Positions 23,237 through 34,935 of a stretch of 64,000 nt of DNA are shown in pieces. A program made the position numbers and the translations under genes. Where the stretch lies: NCBI GenBank assembly GCA_014529385.2, contig CM043958.1:124334817-124398816 (forward strand), written 5' to 3'. The notes under the pieces were generated by a model. It worked only from the letters and a program-made list of their open reading frames with translations. It was not told the DNA's origin and did not search any database. The number at the start of each line of letters is the position of its first letter. The first letter of the stretch is position 1. This stretch comes from Adiantum capillus-veneris (Eukaryota; Streptophyta; Polypodiopsida; Polypodiales; Pteridaceae).

Positions 23237-23248
23237 TTTCCTTTTCTA

Positions 23249-23570
23249 TATCTAGCAAGGGTAGAGGCTCGAACTTAAGTTCGAGCCTCCATGCGTTCTT
23301 CTATTTGGTAGGGATTTAGCCTCTACCATTTTTGTATCTAGAAAGGGTAGTTCGAGCCTACACGAATTCTTCTATTTGGTGGGGGTTTAGCCTCTACCAT
23401 TTTTGTATCTAGCAATGATAGAGGCTCAAACTTAAGTTCGAGCCTCCATGCCTTCTTCTATTTGGTAGGGGTTTAGCCTCTAACATTTTTGTACCTAGCC
23501 ATGGTAGATGCTGGGTTCGGACTTAAGTTTGAGCCAGGTGTGTGGCTCAAACTTAAGTTTGAGCATGCAC
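23249..23570. repeat. Tandem array carrying a second palindrome
   Basis: Four units of about 72-87 bp start near 23249, 23334, 23406 and 23493 with TATCTAGCAAGGGTAG-like text and end in TAGCCTCTACCATTTTTG. Unit 1 contains a perfect 26-bp palindrome (23264-23289) built on GAACTTAAGTTC. Unit 3 has it with one mismatch (23421-23446). Unit 2 has lost the left half. A third form, GCTCAAACTTAAGTTTGAGC, is at 23545-23564. Confidence 0.9.
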
Positions 23571-24873
23571 ACGTTTTTGTACATACCATGATAGGGGCCC
23601 AATATTTTCGAAAGTGCTTGTCATGTCTAAAATCTCTATGTAGGTAGCTTGGTTTCCATGTAAAAATTCAATTTTCCATCTCTAACTGGAACCAAATGTA
23701 TGTTTTTTTCCTCCAAAAAGGACCCTAATTTTAACAAATTCTTAACTTTGTATTCAAAAAACTTGTTTAAAGAGGTGTTATTCCTAGAGGTAACAAGCAT
23801 CTAACTCCTTTCAATAGACCTCCAAGTGCCCTAAATTGAACTCATTAACGAGCATCAAACTCCTTCTAGATGACCTCCAAGTGCTCTAAAGTCCTCATTA
23901 TATTATGACTAGAGTAGAGTTCATTACACTATTTAGAGAATATTATTAATTGATGGGCTTCTTGAAATAGCTAAAGTATATCAAAATGAGGGTGCTCCTG
24001 AAAATACAACGCAAATGAATTGAGTGTGTTCGATAATAGATGATAGACCAAATTCCACAAAAATACTAAGTTTGCGAGTGGAATTCAAAAAATGAGACTT
24101 GAATAATTCCCAAAATTCCTAAATATGTCTTTTGTGTCAAATCTTTCCATATTTGCCATGTTCGAAGTCCTTGCTTTGAAGTTTTGGCATTTGCTTTCAA
24201 AAGTCAATTGTGACTTTCCTGGCTCAACTTATCAATTTTTTGTTGATTATCTGTCATTTTTTGCTTTTTTATAAAAGAATTTTTTTTACAATGATTATTA
24301 GTCGGCCAAAAATTAGCCAAAATTAGTGTCGCCTCCCTTATATACGTACTCTTATTCTGGTATTAGATGGTAACGGTATGGCTCATGATTATGCCAACTA
24401 AGAGTCTCTAAGGCTCTAAAAAACTTGTTGTATGCTTTCTAAAGAAAAGGAAACAAAAAGAAAAGAAGTAAGATGATAATAATAGTATATACAAATGGTA
24501 ATCCTCCCGCATTTCCCCCCTTCCTAGAGTGAGTCGTCTGTGACAAACATGTGACAGAGTGCATGGGAATAAAGTGTGTATCTATGCATAGCGTATAGTA
24601 TGGCTCTATGATGCTGATGGAGGATATGCATGGGAAAAAAAAATGATGTGCAAGAGATAGGTGCTGAACAATATGTTCAATGGATGTTGGTAACAAGGTT
24701 CCCTGGAAGCTGCGTGGTTCGAACAATAGTAATTGGAGAAGACGTGCTCTGTATTTAATTGTGACCTACAAAAGTTTTGATGCTTACAATTGGGTTGCTT
24801 TTTGGCATTGTTTGGGTTGCCATCGAAATTGCTTAGGTTTGGATTCGCTAGAAGAGGCATCGTGAAGGCAAGG

Positions 24874-25520
24874 TTATTTTGGTTGCAATACCCATTTGAC
24901 TATGTTTGGATGTCGAAGATAGTGGTTCATTGGGTTAGGCTGTGTACCCACAATGGTGAGCAATTTGTTGTGGTTGAATTTCTGCGTAGGCAATGTAGGC
25001 TCATGTGTTTTGGTTTGTTGTTTAGGTATCCACAATTGCATAGGCTTAGTTTCCATGATTGATTTCTTAACCCATATTTTCTTGACCATGGTGGTGGAGT
25101 ATCGTTGAGCTAGTGCATGGGGCGATGGTAGAGGTTCCCATACATGGTTCGTTTGTACGAATGGCGTGGCAAAAGATTTTCCCTCGTGTGCAAGGAGTAA
25201 AGTATTGTCCTGCCAGTACCAATCTTTCGCCTCAAGATGATTGATTAGGCATCTTAGCAGAAGAAGATATTCCTTTAATTTGCAGCCACTCGTCCAATTA
25301 GGCATCTCCTCTCCTGCTAATTTTTCAAGTTTGATGGCGCCGCTTTGCGATATAACATGTATTATAAAAGGCCCTATTCCTCGCTTTTTGAGTTTTTTGG
25401 AGTATCGTTTGAGGGTATACATGAGAACATAATCCCCTTTTTGGAACTTCTTTCCAATCACATGTTGATCATGAAAGATTTCATTTGTTTTTTCTGAGCA
25501 TATGTCCCAGCTATCCCCCT
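24874..25520 (-). pseudogene. Integrase C-terminus and post-integrase tail (copy A)
   Basis: The minus-strand frame begins FQKGDYVLMYTLKRYSKKLK, then GIGPFIIHVISQSGAIKLEK and MPNWTSGCKLKEY. This is the GPF/Y-type C-terminal module of gypsy integrase, thought to help target or dimerise the enzyme. It continues in frame into a tail with DWYWQDNTLLL, PFVQTNHVWE and KKIWVKKSIMETKPMQLWIP. Copy B has the same tail blocks after its protease-like segment. Copy A appears to keep only the end of that segment, joined directly to the integrase module. Confidence 0.7.
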
Positions 25521-25535
25521 AAGTCTGGTTTCATC

Positions 25536-26344
25536 TTATTGTTCTAAGGTGTCTAGTCTCTCCGATAGCTCATGTCCCGTCCATCCAAACTGTGTTGCCA
25601 CGCTTAGGGATTTGATTAGGAATTTAAATGGTAGGATCTCATTAATCCCGAATACCAACTTAAAGGGAGTTGTTCCAATGGAAGTTTTAAAAGCTACTCG
25701 ATAATCCCATAAGGCTGTCTGTAGCTTTTGATCCCAATCATTTCTTGAGTCGCTAACTATCTTGGTGAGCACGGTGCATAGGATTTTGTTGGTACTCTCC
25801 GCCTACCATTAGCTTGCGGGTGATAGGGTGCCAATTTGTGATGTACCACCATGAATTTGTCCATGAGGCTTTCAATGATGTCATTCAAAAAGTGTGTTCC
25901 CCGATCACTCACTATTTCGATTGGTAGTCCATATCTTGTAAAGACATATTTGAAAAGGAACTGAGCTATAGTTCTTGCATCATTTTTTTGGATTGATTTT
26001 GCTTCCATCCATTTTGTCATGTAGTCTGTTGCTACAATGATGTATTGTGCATGAGTCCTGTATCCTGCAGGTATGATGGGACCAATGAAGTCAATGCCCC
26101 ATTTCGCAAAAGCACGTACTCCCATCATTGGCCTTAGTCGCATTTCATCTCTCTTTTGGGGTGGTTTTGTGCGTTGACATTCATCACATCGTTTGACATA
26201 TGTCTCTACATCCATAAACAAGGTTGGCCACCATATGCCTGAGTGTAGCACCAGCCTTGCCGTTTTATCAACAGAGAATGTCCCCTTGGCTGTCTTGAGT
26301 GTGTGTGATCTAGGATAACGTAATATTTGCTTTCTGTAGCACAA
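25536..26344 (-). pseudogene. Integrase catalytic core (copy A)
   Basis: The second H2C2 module ends VETYVKRCDECQRTKPP. The core follows: WGIDFIGPIIPAG (first Asp), IEIVSDRGTHFLND (second Asp) and YHPQANG. One frame change near 25797 separates this from the next block, where the third catalytic acid lies in AEST, followed by WDQKLQTALWDYRVAFKTSI and PFKLVFGINEILP. The D, D and E can all be seen, so the enzyme lost function through the frame change and others, not at the active site. The enzyme would join the cDNA to the genome. Confidence 0.85.
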
Positions 26345-26862
26345 AACCGTAGTTGTTTGTCCTTTCCTTGCCTATACAGTTGGTTGGCAATGAGCAGATA
26401 GTGTTTGGCCTCTTCTTCGACAATTCTCATTCTTGCTTTGCCCCATTCCGCTAGAAAGGTTTGGTTTTTTAAGTACTCAATTACGTGAGCACTCCATTTA
26501 AGTGCTTGTACTACATGAAACATGGTGGCATGTTCCACTGGGGGTTGCATTATACAACTATTGCAGTATTTTACATATGTATGGACACTGTGTTCCATGT
26601 TTGGATAGTAGACACCCAGTCTCTGTAGCCATTGGCCTATCTGTGTTTCACCATTGTGAAATCCTGTATTTTGTATATGAGCTTGTTTGAGGTAGTAGGT
26701 GGTATCTTCCGGCTGTACACATAGTCTCAGTATCCCATCCTTACCGTGTTTGTACAACCGTTCTGCTAAATATGGAGATTTTGTGTTTGATGGATAAGTG
26801 ATGGTTGTCTTTCTATCTATAATGAGCCAATTGTGAGTAGAGGAATGACCTCTTCGCTCCAT
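26240..26862 (-). pseudogene. Two consecutive H2C2 zinc-binding modules
   Basis: Module 1 reads LYKHGKDGILRLCVQPEDTT, QAHIQNTGFHNGETQ and YVKYCNSC. A linker (VIEYLKNQTFLAEWGKARMR, then a KHYLLIANQLYRQGKD block) leads to module 2: LRFCATESKYYVILDHTHS and, after a frame change near 26300, GTFSVDKTARLV, WWPTLFMDVETYVKRC and DEC. Gypsy integrases normally have one such His-His-Cys-Cys module. Both the linker and the module seem to be repeated. Whether module 1 binds zinc cannot be told from the sequence. Confidence 0.65.
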
Positions 26863-26942
26863 CTCGTCACCATTTCGATGTTAAACAAATATGAATCAGG
26901 AAGGTCATCATCAACACCCTCAGGTGCTTCCCCATGAAATAG

Positions 26943-27314
26943 TCATGAAAGATGATCTGCTCTTTGGTGTGTTGTTCTATTTTTTACTACCTCCGTGAAG
27001 TCAAACTCACGCAGCAGTATAAACCAGCAAACCATTCTTCTAGTGTTGCAAGGTTTGTTTAGTAGATATAGCAGTGCTTGATGATCCAGAAAGAAGACAA
27101 ACTTGTTTGCTAGAAGGTAGTGTCTAAATTTCTTGACAGCATAGATCATTCCCAGACCCTCTCTTTCCGTGGTGGTATAATTTCTCTCTGGATTGTTTAG
27201 TTGCCGACTAGAGTAGCAAATGGGAAAATACATTTCTTCTCTCGTGGCTGGGCTAATATGCACCCGATGGCATAGGCTAATGCGTCCACATGAACATGAA
27301 AGATATTGCTCCAA
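26943..27314 (-). pseudogene. RNase H (copy A)
   Basis: Minus frame: PICYSSRQLNNPERNYTTTE, EGLGMIYAVKKFRHYLLANK, FVFFLDHQALLYLLNKP and LREFDFTEVVKNRTTHQRAD. This is the gypsy RNase H, with the central Glu (TTTERE) and Asp (FFLDHQAL) blocks present. The first acidic block upstream is not clearly preserved. It ends in HLS, the usual boundary before the integrase linker. Confidence 0.85.
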
Positions 27315-27378
27315 TCAGGGGCTTGCAAAATTGAAGCTGTTGCTTCAATTTTTGGAAAGCCTACTCACATTCCTCCGT

Positions 27379-28547
27379 TTATTCAAACTTAGTTATGAGG
27401 GCATACAATGGATTAGCTATTACAACATACATATATATGAAATGCCTGTAGTACCCGCAATGCCCCATAAATGCTTCCACTTCTTTTATCTTCGTTGGTG
27501 CATCAATTATTTGTACCTTTTCTTGATCAGTTGAAATTCTGTTTTTGGACACAATGTGGCCCAAAATTCTACATTATCTTACCATGAAGACGCATTTTTT
27601 CGGGTTTAAGAAAATACGATACGTTTTGCATTTTTCAAAGACTTTTCCCAGATGAGTGATGTGGTCACTTTGTCGATGAGAGTGAACACAAAGATCATCC
27701 ATGTAGATCTCTAGAAATTTTCTGAGATATTCTTTGAATGCGTGGCTCATTAGTCTTTGAAATGTATCCGGGGCATTCGTCAAGCCGAAAGGCATTATCC
27801 TGTAGGCAAATCCACCCCAGTTTGTCTCAAAAGATGTCTTATGCTGATCTTCTGCTTTTATTGTTAACTGGTTGTAGCCTGAGAACCCATCCAAGAAACT
27901 ATAGGCCTCTTTCCCTGCTACCCTCTCAATAACATGATCGATTATTGGCAGTGGATAGTTATCCTTGATGGTGGCTGCATTTACCTGTTTGAGGTTTACA
28001 CAGACACGTAGTTTGCAAATTCTTTTTGGGTACCACCACAATCGGGGACACCCAATCAGTGTGCTCAATCTCGTAGATAAACTCAGTGTCCTTCAGTTTG
28101 TCTATCTCCTCCTTAGTTTTTTTGGCAAAAGTTTCATTGTACGTGTAAGGACGTTGTCTGCATGGTCTGGCATCACTCTTAAGGGGAATCGTGTCCTGAA
28201 AGATCCTCAAATATCTCAGGATCTATCCCCTTTAGATCTTTGTATGACCATGCAAAGAGATCTTTATATCTTCTGAGCGTATCGACTAGAAGTTGCTCTT
28301 CTTCTTCAGTAAGATCCGTGGCAATGTATGCTAGTTTAGGCTCCTCACTTGGTTCTCCTAAGTTGATGCTTTTGGTGTTTTTAAGCCCATCATATGAAAT
28401 TCCTGGTTCTTTGGGATCTCGTTTGGGTTTTTGCACCATGATCTTCCTATCCTGAATGGTATACTTATTATAGTGGGAAGGTGCATCAAATTTATCGTCA
28501 TTCGTTTCCTCATTAGTTTCCATTTCTGTAGCCCAAACTTCCTTCAA
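27379..28547 (-). pseudogene. Reverse transcriptase (copy A)
   Basis: Frames in order are: KLAYIATDLTEEEEQLL and DLFAWSYKDLKGIDPEIFE (28547-28179); KKTKEEIDKLKDTEFIYEIE and WVSPIVVVPKKN; then LRVCVNLKQVNAATIKDNYP-type palm text, GFAYRIMPFGLTNAPDTFQR and the active site IYMDDLCVHS (28068-27574); and the connection MGHIVSKNRISTDQEK (27564-27379). YMDD is intact. FAWSYKDL-x-GIDP is typical of Tat/Athila-type elements. Frame changes near 28180 and 28020 break it. It copies element RNA into DNA. Confidence 0.9.
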
Positions 28548-28559
28548 GGCTCACTTCAA

Positions 28560-29175
28560 TTCATTGTATTTGACTTTGCACTCCATTTTGGACAACTTAA
28601 TCAATTTTTTGGTATTTTTCTCTTTTTCTAGTTTTTGTGTGTTTGCTTTTTTTGTTTTGGTTTTGGTTGAGTCAGGTTTCATGTATTTCTTTCATATCCT
28701 GTCCTTGAGGCAGTCAGTCACTTCTACTAACATAAATACTGCGTTTTGTCAGTTAATAGAGGTATTGAGTCCTCCATGTGCTTGTTTTGGTTGTTTTTGC
28801 ATTTATCTCAATACCTGTGTTGTCTTCGAGGGTTTTGGTTTGGAAATCATAGTAGATCACCCGTCGATCCTTCCGTTTGATGCTTTGACTTGAGCTACCA
28901 GATAGCTCTTCGTCCACGTTATCCTCTAGCATCTTATCCATCGAGTCTTGGAAACCTTCTTCATCCGTTTGGTTAAGGTCTCTTAGAGAGATTTTGCCCA
29001 CTATGCATCGGCACTCGGCCACCCCGTCCTTGTCAGGGACTTCCCCCTCTATCCTTGGAGTTAGGTTGACACCCATCATCCAGAATGGAATGATATCATA
29101 CCCTTCCTCATCACAAGATTTGCTGAGGGTCACCTCATTTACACAAACATCAAGAGTGCTAGTATTTGTTGCCAT
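28560..29175 (-). pseudogene. Protease-RT linker (copy A)
   Basis: An acidic 140-codon minus frame (28753-29175; for example GFQDSMDKMLEDNVDEELSG) plus degraded sequence down to 28560. No domain is recognised. It lies where Tat/Athila-type elements have a variable linker between protease and RT. Confidence 0.5.
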
Positions 29176-29399
29176 CCAAAAGGTTCGAACATCTCTTCTA
29201 GAAAAGGCTCTGGTATGTATGCCTCGTCTTGTGCAGTCCTATCAAGAATGCAGTTTTCCTTTTTTAGACTTCCACATTCTGAAGCTTCTCCTGTCCACTG
29301 GTGAGCTTTGTTCTGTAGCCAAGCCGGTATTCCTCCTTCCTAGCCAGTTGTGGAATGCAAGTCTTCTCGTGGGGTTCTTTCTATGTCTCTATAGCTATG

Positions 29400-29800
29400 A
29401 TATGTGACACTAATTTTCGTAGTGACATCCTTGTTCCTGAGATAGATATAGTCGTAGCCCCAATCTTGCACCATTTTGAGCTGACGCACGAATGGTCTGC
29501 CCAGTATGATGTCGAAATTTTTCTCTCATCGAAATTCATAATAGGAAATGTGTGTTCAAATGCAATTCCACAAGAGGTTACTACTATCTACTCCAAGATG
29601 CCTATGGGTCTTTCCAGATACCCATCTACCAATTGAAGTTTCATTCTCGTCTTTTTGAGAGCAGGTTTTTCCCATTTTTTCCACATGGCTTTGGTAGCTA
29701 TGGCTAGTTCAGCCCCGCTATCTAAGATTGCTATCGACTTAATCTCTTTGTACTCCACTGGTAGGGTATATTTACTTCTTCACCTTCACAATAATCCCCT
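29400..29800 (-). pseudogene. Retropepsin (copy A)
   Basis: Minus strand: KSIAILDSGAELAIATKAMW (active-site DSGA), TRMKLQLVDGYLERPIGILE, then a stop, VTSCGIAFEHTFPIMNFDER and, after a frame change near 29510, IILGRPFVRQLKMVQDWGYD. These are the active-site loop, flap region and hydrophobic-Leu-Gly-Arg-Pro block of the plant gypsy protease. It processes the gag-pol polyprotein. The active-site Asp is intact but the ORF is interrupted. Confidence 0.85.
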
Positions 29801-29955
29801 ACCTTGTTCACTGATACTGGCTCATGTTTAGTTTGTTTCAAGGATCGTGTATTTAGTGTGTTTGGAGAAAACTCGGGTGAAGGAATTACCATCCCTATTT
29901 TTTCCAGATTTTTTCCGACCTCGTCCCAACGATGCAGTCTGATATGCAGTAACTC

Positions 29956-31150
29956 TCACAGAGTCAGTGTACAATGGATAGGACATGACATCATCTCGTG
30001 AAGAGTTTTAGTATCCATCATGTTAGGATTGGCTTTCCATTGAGATGGGACTTTCCTTACCTCCAATTGAGTTTCAGGATTACCAATAAATGAAGGTAAA
30101 GTCTTCAACGACTGTGGTTTACTGTCCTCCGATATTGTTGTGCCTGCATCTCCATACAATGATCTGATGTCATTCGGGTAGAGCTCATGCTCCAGGTGGA
30201 TTTCTGGGATGGGAGCCGACACAAGTGTGGCACTTCCATCTATTCTATTCTTGATCTGTTCCCATAGCTCTTGAGGCCATTGTTCTTCTACCTCCGGAAT
30301 CGGCAGTGGTACTTGAGAATGCATTCCATCTGTTGTATTGGCTACCATCCTCATATCCAATGGTGTTCCATCTACGGGATTTGGTAGGTTATTTTATTCA
30401 ATTTCCCGCCCCTCTAACTTTTGAATCTTTTCTCGGATTAGTACTTTGGTTTTTGGAGCCGTAGGAACTGATGGCTCCATAAGCGCTTGAAGGGCTTGGA
30501 TGAGCTCCCTGCACATATTTAGCCTCTCTTTCTCATAGCCTGGATGAGGGTACATTAACCACCTATCCTCTTGGGTTTGGTTAGGCTTTAGCCTTGCCTC
30601 GTAAGCTTTTAGAATTGCGTCCAAAGGTTTGAACACCTTGTGTACCAAGACTGACCCTCCTGATGGCAGATCCAATGGTTTTTTAATCTCGTTGTTGCCC
30701 TTAAGGTCTCTTTCCCTTTTGCGTTATTCCTCTGTTTTCAACAATTTGGTTTCCAAGGCCGTTTTTTCCTTTTCTTTTTTGGCTTTCATCTTGTTTCATT
30801 TTGACTTCCAAGATTTTCTAGGGGTTCGGACAAAGAAGTTGTCTATCTTTGTTTGGCTGGCTGGGACGTTCCTTGCTGCCTCATGTGCTTGAGCTCTAGT
30901 GAACGCGTTTATCGGAATGTTCGGTTATGTTTCTGATCCACTCGAGGTTGGCACAATCCCCATTTTGTTCATGGTTGCTTTTCCTTTGTTTTTGGGGTTT
31001 TTTGGACAGCATGGAATAAGATGGTCAATCGTGCATCCGCCGGTCACAGAATCCAAAAAATTTCACCCGTTCTCCTTTGTGTGGACAAAATCTAGCCCAG
31101 TGATCACCGCCACATTCATAGCATGGTCCTACAGGTGGTGGAGAAGCTTG
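29956..31150 (-). pseudogene. gag C-terminal region with zinc knuckles 2 and 3 (copy A)
   Basis: A frame without a start gives CYECGGDHWARFC (31085-31123), a C-x2-C-x3-H-x4-C knuckle. About 35 bp on, GCTIDHLIPCCPKNP (about 31003-31055) looks like another degraded knuckle. Then come charged, Pro-rich frames such as PSGGSVLVHKVFKPLDAILK (30675-30394) and HLEHELYPNDIRSLYGDAGT (30360-29956), without a known domain. The stretch lies between nucleocapsid and protease. Confidence 0.6.
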
Positions 31151-31168
31151 TGGATCTCCCACTGGTTG

Positions 31169-33738
31169 TCATGTTCTAGGAGGGTAGCCCCTAGGTTTGT
31201 AGCCTTGATTTTCAATGAACATGAGCATATTCTCATCGACCAAATAATGGTTTTTAGTTGGATGTGATGTGTATGAGGGCTCAGGCATTTCTTCTAGAAT
31301 CATCCATGGATTATGTCCCTCTGGAGCATATGCATTCCCATCAAATCCCCTCTCATAAGTATTGTCTGAATCTTCTAAATATGAGACTACTTGGACCATA
31401 CTCCAATCAGAAGGTGGTTCTATGGGTTCAAAAATCCTTACCATAGCCCTATTTTCCTCGGGTAAGGCAGGTTGATGTCCCAACACAGGTTGAGCTTTTT
31501 CTTGCCCCAAGATTGCGTTGTTTTGCCCCGCTTGGTACCTTAGAGGGGGGAGAAGTTGTTGCCCCCCATGTGGTCTGTATTGTCTCTCTCTAACATAGTT
31601 CCAATTACATTCGTGAGTTTCATGTTTTGTCTATTTTTGTTCTATAGCACACCATTTCAATATTTGCTGTGCATTTTCTCCTGGCCTTTGTTGAAGGTTG
31701 CACCACTGGGTTGGATGATCTCCTTCACAAGTATCGCATTTTTGGGTGGGCGGTTGTCGTGTGTTTGGGTTCGTCCTGTTTCCTTGATTTATCCTCCTGA
31801 TCACTTCCTCAATCATTCGATCAACGTCTGGCACAGTTAGGTTTTGCCCTCCCAATTTTGTCGTGGACTCACTAGTGGTTGAAGAGGGTCTATTCGTCCC
31901 CGGATCTGTGTCTTCAGTCACCTCCCCATATGCCTTGCAGTTGTACAAGATGCAACACCTCTTTTGTGACTTGCTCAAAAGTTACACATGCCTTTGAGCG
32001 TGTCATTTTGCAATCCTTCTATGAAAAGGACTAATAGTCTTTCATCCTGAGGTAGTTCTCGAGCAGAGTGTCTTTCTGTGTATTGTTTGAAACAAAGCGA
32101 TGTTTCCTTCACTTTCTCTTTTTCCTTTTTCCTAAATGCATAGATCTGGGAGACAGTGTTATGCTTGATCCCTCTTTTTGAGAATTCCTCAGTGAATTCT
32201 CAGAGAAGTTTCTCAATACTTGGGAATTCCAAGTTGTTTAATGGTTGGAACCAAGTCAACACAGTAACTTCTAATGTCAACCCAAGTCTTTCATTTGAGT
32301 GTGGAAATCAGTTACTTGTTCCGCTCTCAACACTTGTTTGAAGATTGAACATGGACATACGAATCTCCGAATCCATTATACTTTTTGGGTATGCATTTTG
32401 CCACCTGAGATGGTCGCATAAGTCTAGCCTATGCAACCATTCTAACAACTCCTGGTCCACCTGGTATGGCTTCTCTAGGTTCACAATCTCCTCTTGGTAC
32501 TAGCAGTGGTATCCTATGCTCTATACGTTCATCAAGTTGATCTCATGTTATAGTCGGAGGGATTCCAGTGGCGTAGGTGATGTCAGGAACAGTACTGCCC
32601 CTATGTGTGTTCATGGCAGCCCTAGACACCGTCGATCCTAAAGGTTCTGTTTTTGGAACTCGTTCATGTCCATAAGAATCCTCTACCCTGATTCTCAAGG
32701 GAGTCACCGTTACAGTCTCAGGTCTGGTGTGCATAGTCGTGGTTTTTACCTCTTCTGGATTTACATAATATTGGTGGAGTGGTCCTCCAAAATATGTATA
32801 TCCTCTATAACTAACCACCTGAATACTTTTGAACTTCATGTACGTGTTAACATACAAGTTTTTTTGGTCTGTCAATTCTTTGATATTGCGGGGCTCGTCA
32901 CACCTGTAATAGAGTGTTTGTTCTCCATTATTGAACTTATAAAGCCCCACATATGTGTTGTCTGTGTTAAGGCGCTCTGTCTCATTGGTGCGTCTGAGTA
33001 CCGCATTTTGCTTCTCCATTTTGGGTGGTGCATCGGCTAGTTCACTATCTACTTTGTCCTTGGTGCCGGTCATTCCCCATTTATCCACAATAAAAGGGTT
33101 ATGAACCACCAGGTACATTACTCCCTCTCGGTCGAAATATCTATCCCCGTCGTAATCAACATCTACAAGGTCTTTGAACTCGCTCTGCTTATTTTCCAAC
33201 TTAACACAAGAGCTGTCCATTCCATCCTTACAGATTTTGGCCTTAAGAAAATTTTCAAATTGAAACTTCAAATACAACAATTTTACATCCAATGCAGGCT
33301 GAGAAGGACCTGCACACATCAAAGTTGTTCCCTTAGGGTTTGACTTGTTAGAATCTTCAGTCATGAGGCTGTATGATCTCTCAGACGAAGTGTCAGAAAA
33401 ACTCTCCTCTAAAATGGTTTCCAAAGGCGGCAGTGGTCTCTGATTCACACTTTCTTCCGTCGAGTGATTACTCCCTTGATCAAAGATGTTGGGGTTCCTA
33501 TTTTGGTACAATCTTCCTCACCGCAAATTCATGAAGAATTGGTAATACAAAATCCAAACCGAGTTACCTCATTAAATAGTTTGAATCTCCCATTTGATCT
33601 TTCTTGCTCGGTAGTATCTTCTAGTACCTGCAACCTATCAAGAGTTTGCTTGATACCGGTGAGCTTACAACCGTTCTTGTTAGTTCTTGCTTTTATTTGA
33701 CAAAACTTAGCACACAATTCCCTACACAACCTCAACAA
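31169..33738 (-). pseudogene. gag (copy A)
   Basis: Minus frames start with a short coil-like part (33738-33529) and a 322-codon frame (33511-32543) with acidic Ser/Thr-rich text and no known domain. The capsid-like segment (32540-31990) reads ARELPQDERLLVLFIEGLQN and DTLKGM across several stops. The first zinc knuckle, CDTCEGDHPTQWC, is at 31700-31738. The frame 31510-31169 (DWSMVQVVSYLEDSD) follows. Gag would form the particle and bind RNA. The start at 33738 is a guess; a frame change lies between it and 33511. Confidence 0.7.
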
Positions 33739-33830
33739 TTTGGGCCAATTTTAATTTTGAAAGAAACACCAGGTTGCTATGGACTAGCTCTTTGTATGGT
33801 AAGTTTCTGTTTCTGTTCGGACTCAGAGGT

Positions 33831-33850
33831 ACATGGATCGTGATCCATAT
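33831..33850. repeat. Palindromic motif, decayed
   Basis: ACATGGATCGTGATCCATAT: two changes from the perfect form. Confidence 0.85.
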
Positions 33851-34101
33851 TGACAAGCCAATTGAACTTTTGTTGCCATCATCACATTTAACATAATAGA
33901 GAGATCTTGTGGTACCAATTTTTTTGGAATTGGACCTTTGGATTGGAGGCTAAGTTGATTTTGTCACTTTGCCTGAGCTTCTATCAATTATGAGTTGTTG
34001 GGATGGTTTCTTGCACCCAAATTCAACTCTGGAAGGACCACTAGACTCTCTGTGATGCCCTCTAGCTATGGTACCAGTTTGGTATCAATTTGTGTCAGGG
34101 G

Positions 34102-34123
34102 AACATGGATCGCGATCCATGTT
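34102..34123. repeat. Palindromic motif, perfect
   Basis: The 20-bp palindrome ACATGGATCGCGATCCATGT with one more matched pair outside it (A...T), a 22-bp perfect inverted repeat. Confidence 0.95.
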
Positions 34124-34392
34124 TCTTTGTGTCAAAATATACTGGATTTTGTCCCACAGCTAGTCCTTGGCCTACTAGTGATGGTGGCTATATGGTTTTT
34201 GAATGCTTTAAATCTTTTTAGGACAGAAAAAAGTCAGCTTTAGGGTTTATTTCAATGGTTTCTCCTTTGATCTCATTTTTTCCCCCTTTGTCCTCTTTTT
34301 GAAATTTTTTGATAAGGGTCCTTTGGGAGAAAGTGTTTTAACTGTTATCACTTCCCTGATTGCCTTTTATCAGGTCAAAATTCCAAAAAGGT

Positions 34393-34412
34393 ACATGGAT
34401 CGCGATCCATGT
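34393..34412. repeat. Palindromic motif, perfect
   Basis: ACATGGATCGCGATCCATGT, followed by TTGGCAAGATT. Confidence 0.95.
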
Positions 34413-34652
34413 TTGGCAAGATTATGGACTGACACTTTGTGAGCTGATCACACAAGGTATGATAATGCTATTCCTCAAGTCTTTTTAGAGAAGCAAGATT
34501 TTGTGTCTGTTTTGCGGTTTTTTGCCGTCAACTCTTTTTTTGGTATTTTGCCCAGTTTTTTTCACTTTTTGTCTATGGCTCCTTTTGGAAAAGTTGTTCA
34601 CTTAGTAATCAAGAGTACACTGATCAAATCTCACTATTAGATGTCTACCTGG

Positions 34653-34674
34653 AACATGGATCACGATCCATGTT
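34653..34674. repeat. Palindromic motif, one change
   Basis: ACATGGATCACGATCCATGT within a 22-bp span, followed by TGGGAAGCATTTG as after copies in the spacer. Confidence 0.9.
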
Positions 34675-34935
34675 GGGAAGCATTTGTACATGAAATTTGG
34701 TTCTGTTGATTCCCTGCTTCTAGTTGATCCCAATTCTCATCCTTTTTTGAATTTGGACAAGTAAAAGGTCATATTTTCATTGTTTTCCCCTTTTTTCAAG
34801 GTTTTGCTCTGCTTACCCCAATCTTTTAATTTTCTGATCTTTTAGCACTCTATTTCTGACCAAACTCAAGGTTTTGATTCCTGAGAACCTGTTCTAAGCA
34901 AAGGAAATAGTTTCAGCACATTTTGCCCAAATGGT

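Larger units (their letters stand above)
19766..24873 (-). other. Spacer between ORF3 and pol in copy A
   Basis: About 5.1 kb without a supported ORF. It contains five copies of the 20-bp palindrome (19991-21296), the 152-bp perfect palindrome, CT microsatellites at 21584-21643 and 23165-23233, three diverged direct repeats (22787-23035), a tandem array with a second palindrome (23249-23570) and AT-rich sequence near 24250. ORFs of 70-115 codons here show no family motif. Confidence 0.6.

Noticed and set aside
23134-23319. ORFs made of Leu-Ser, Arg-Glu or Ser-Leu repeats across CT/GA tracts (also near 21454, 42482, 51051, 55701, 58571)
   Set aside because: They are translations of dinucleotide repeats with no other coding evidence.
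32666-33040. Plus-strand ORFs opposite copy A gag and pol
   Set aside because: Shadows of the minus-strand coding remnants, without motifs.
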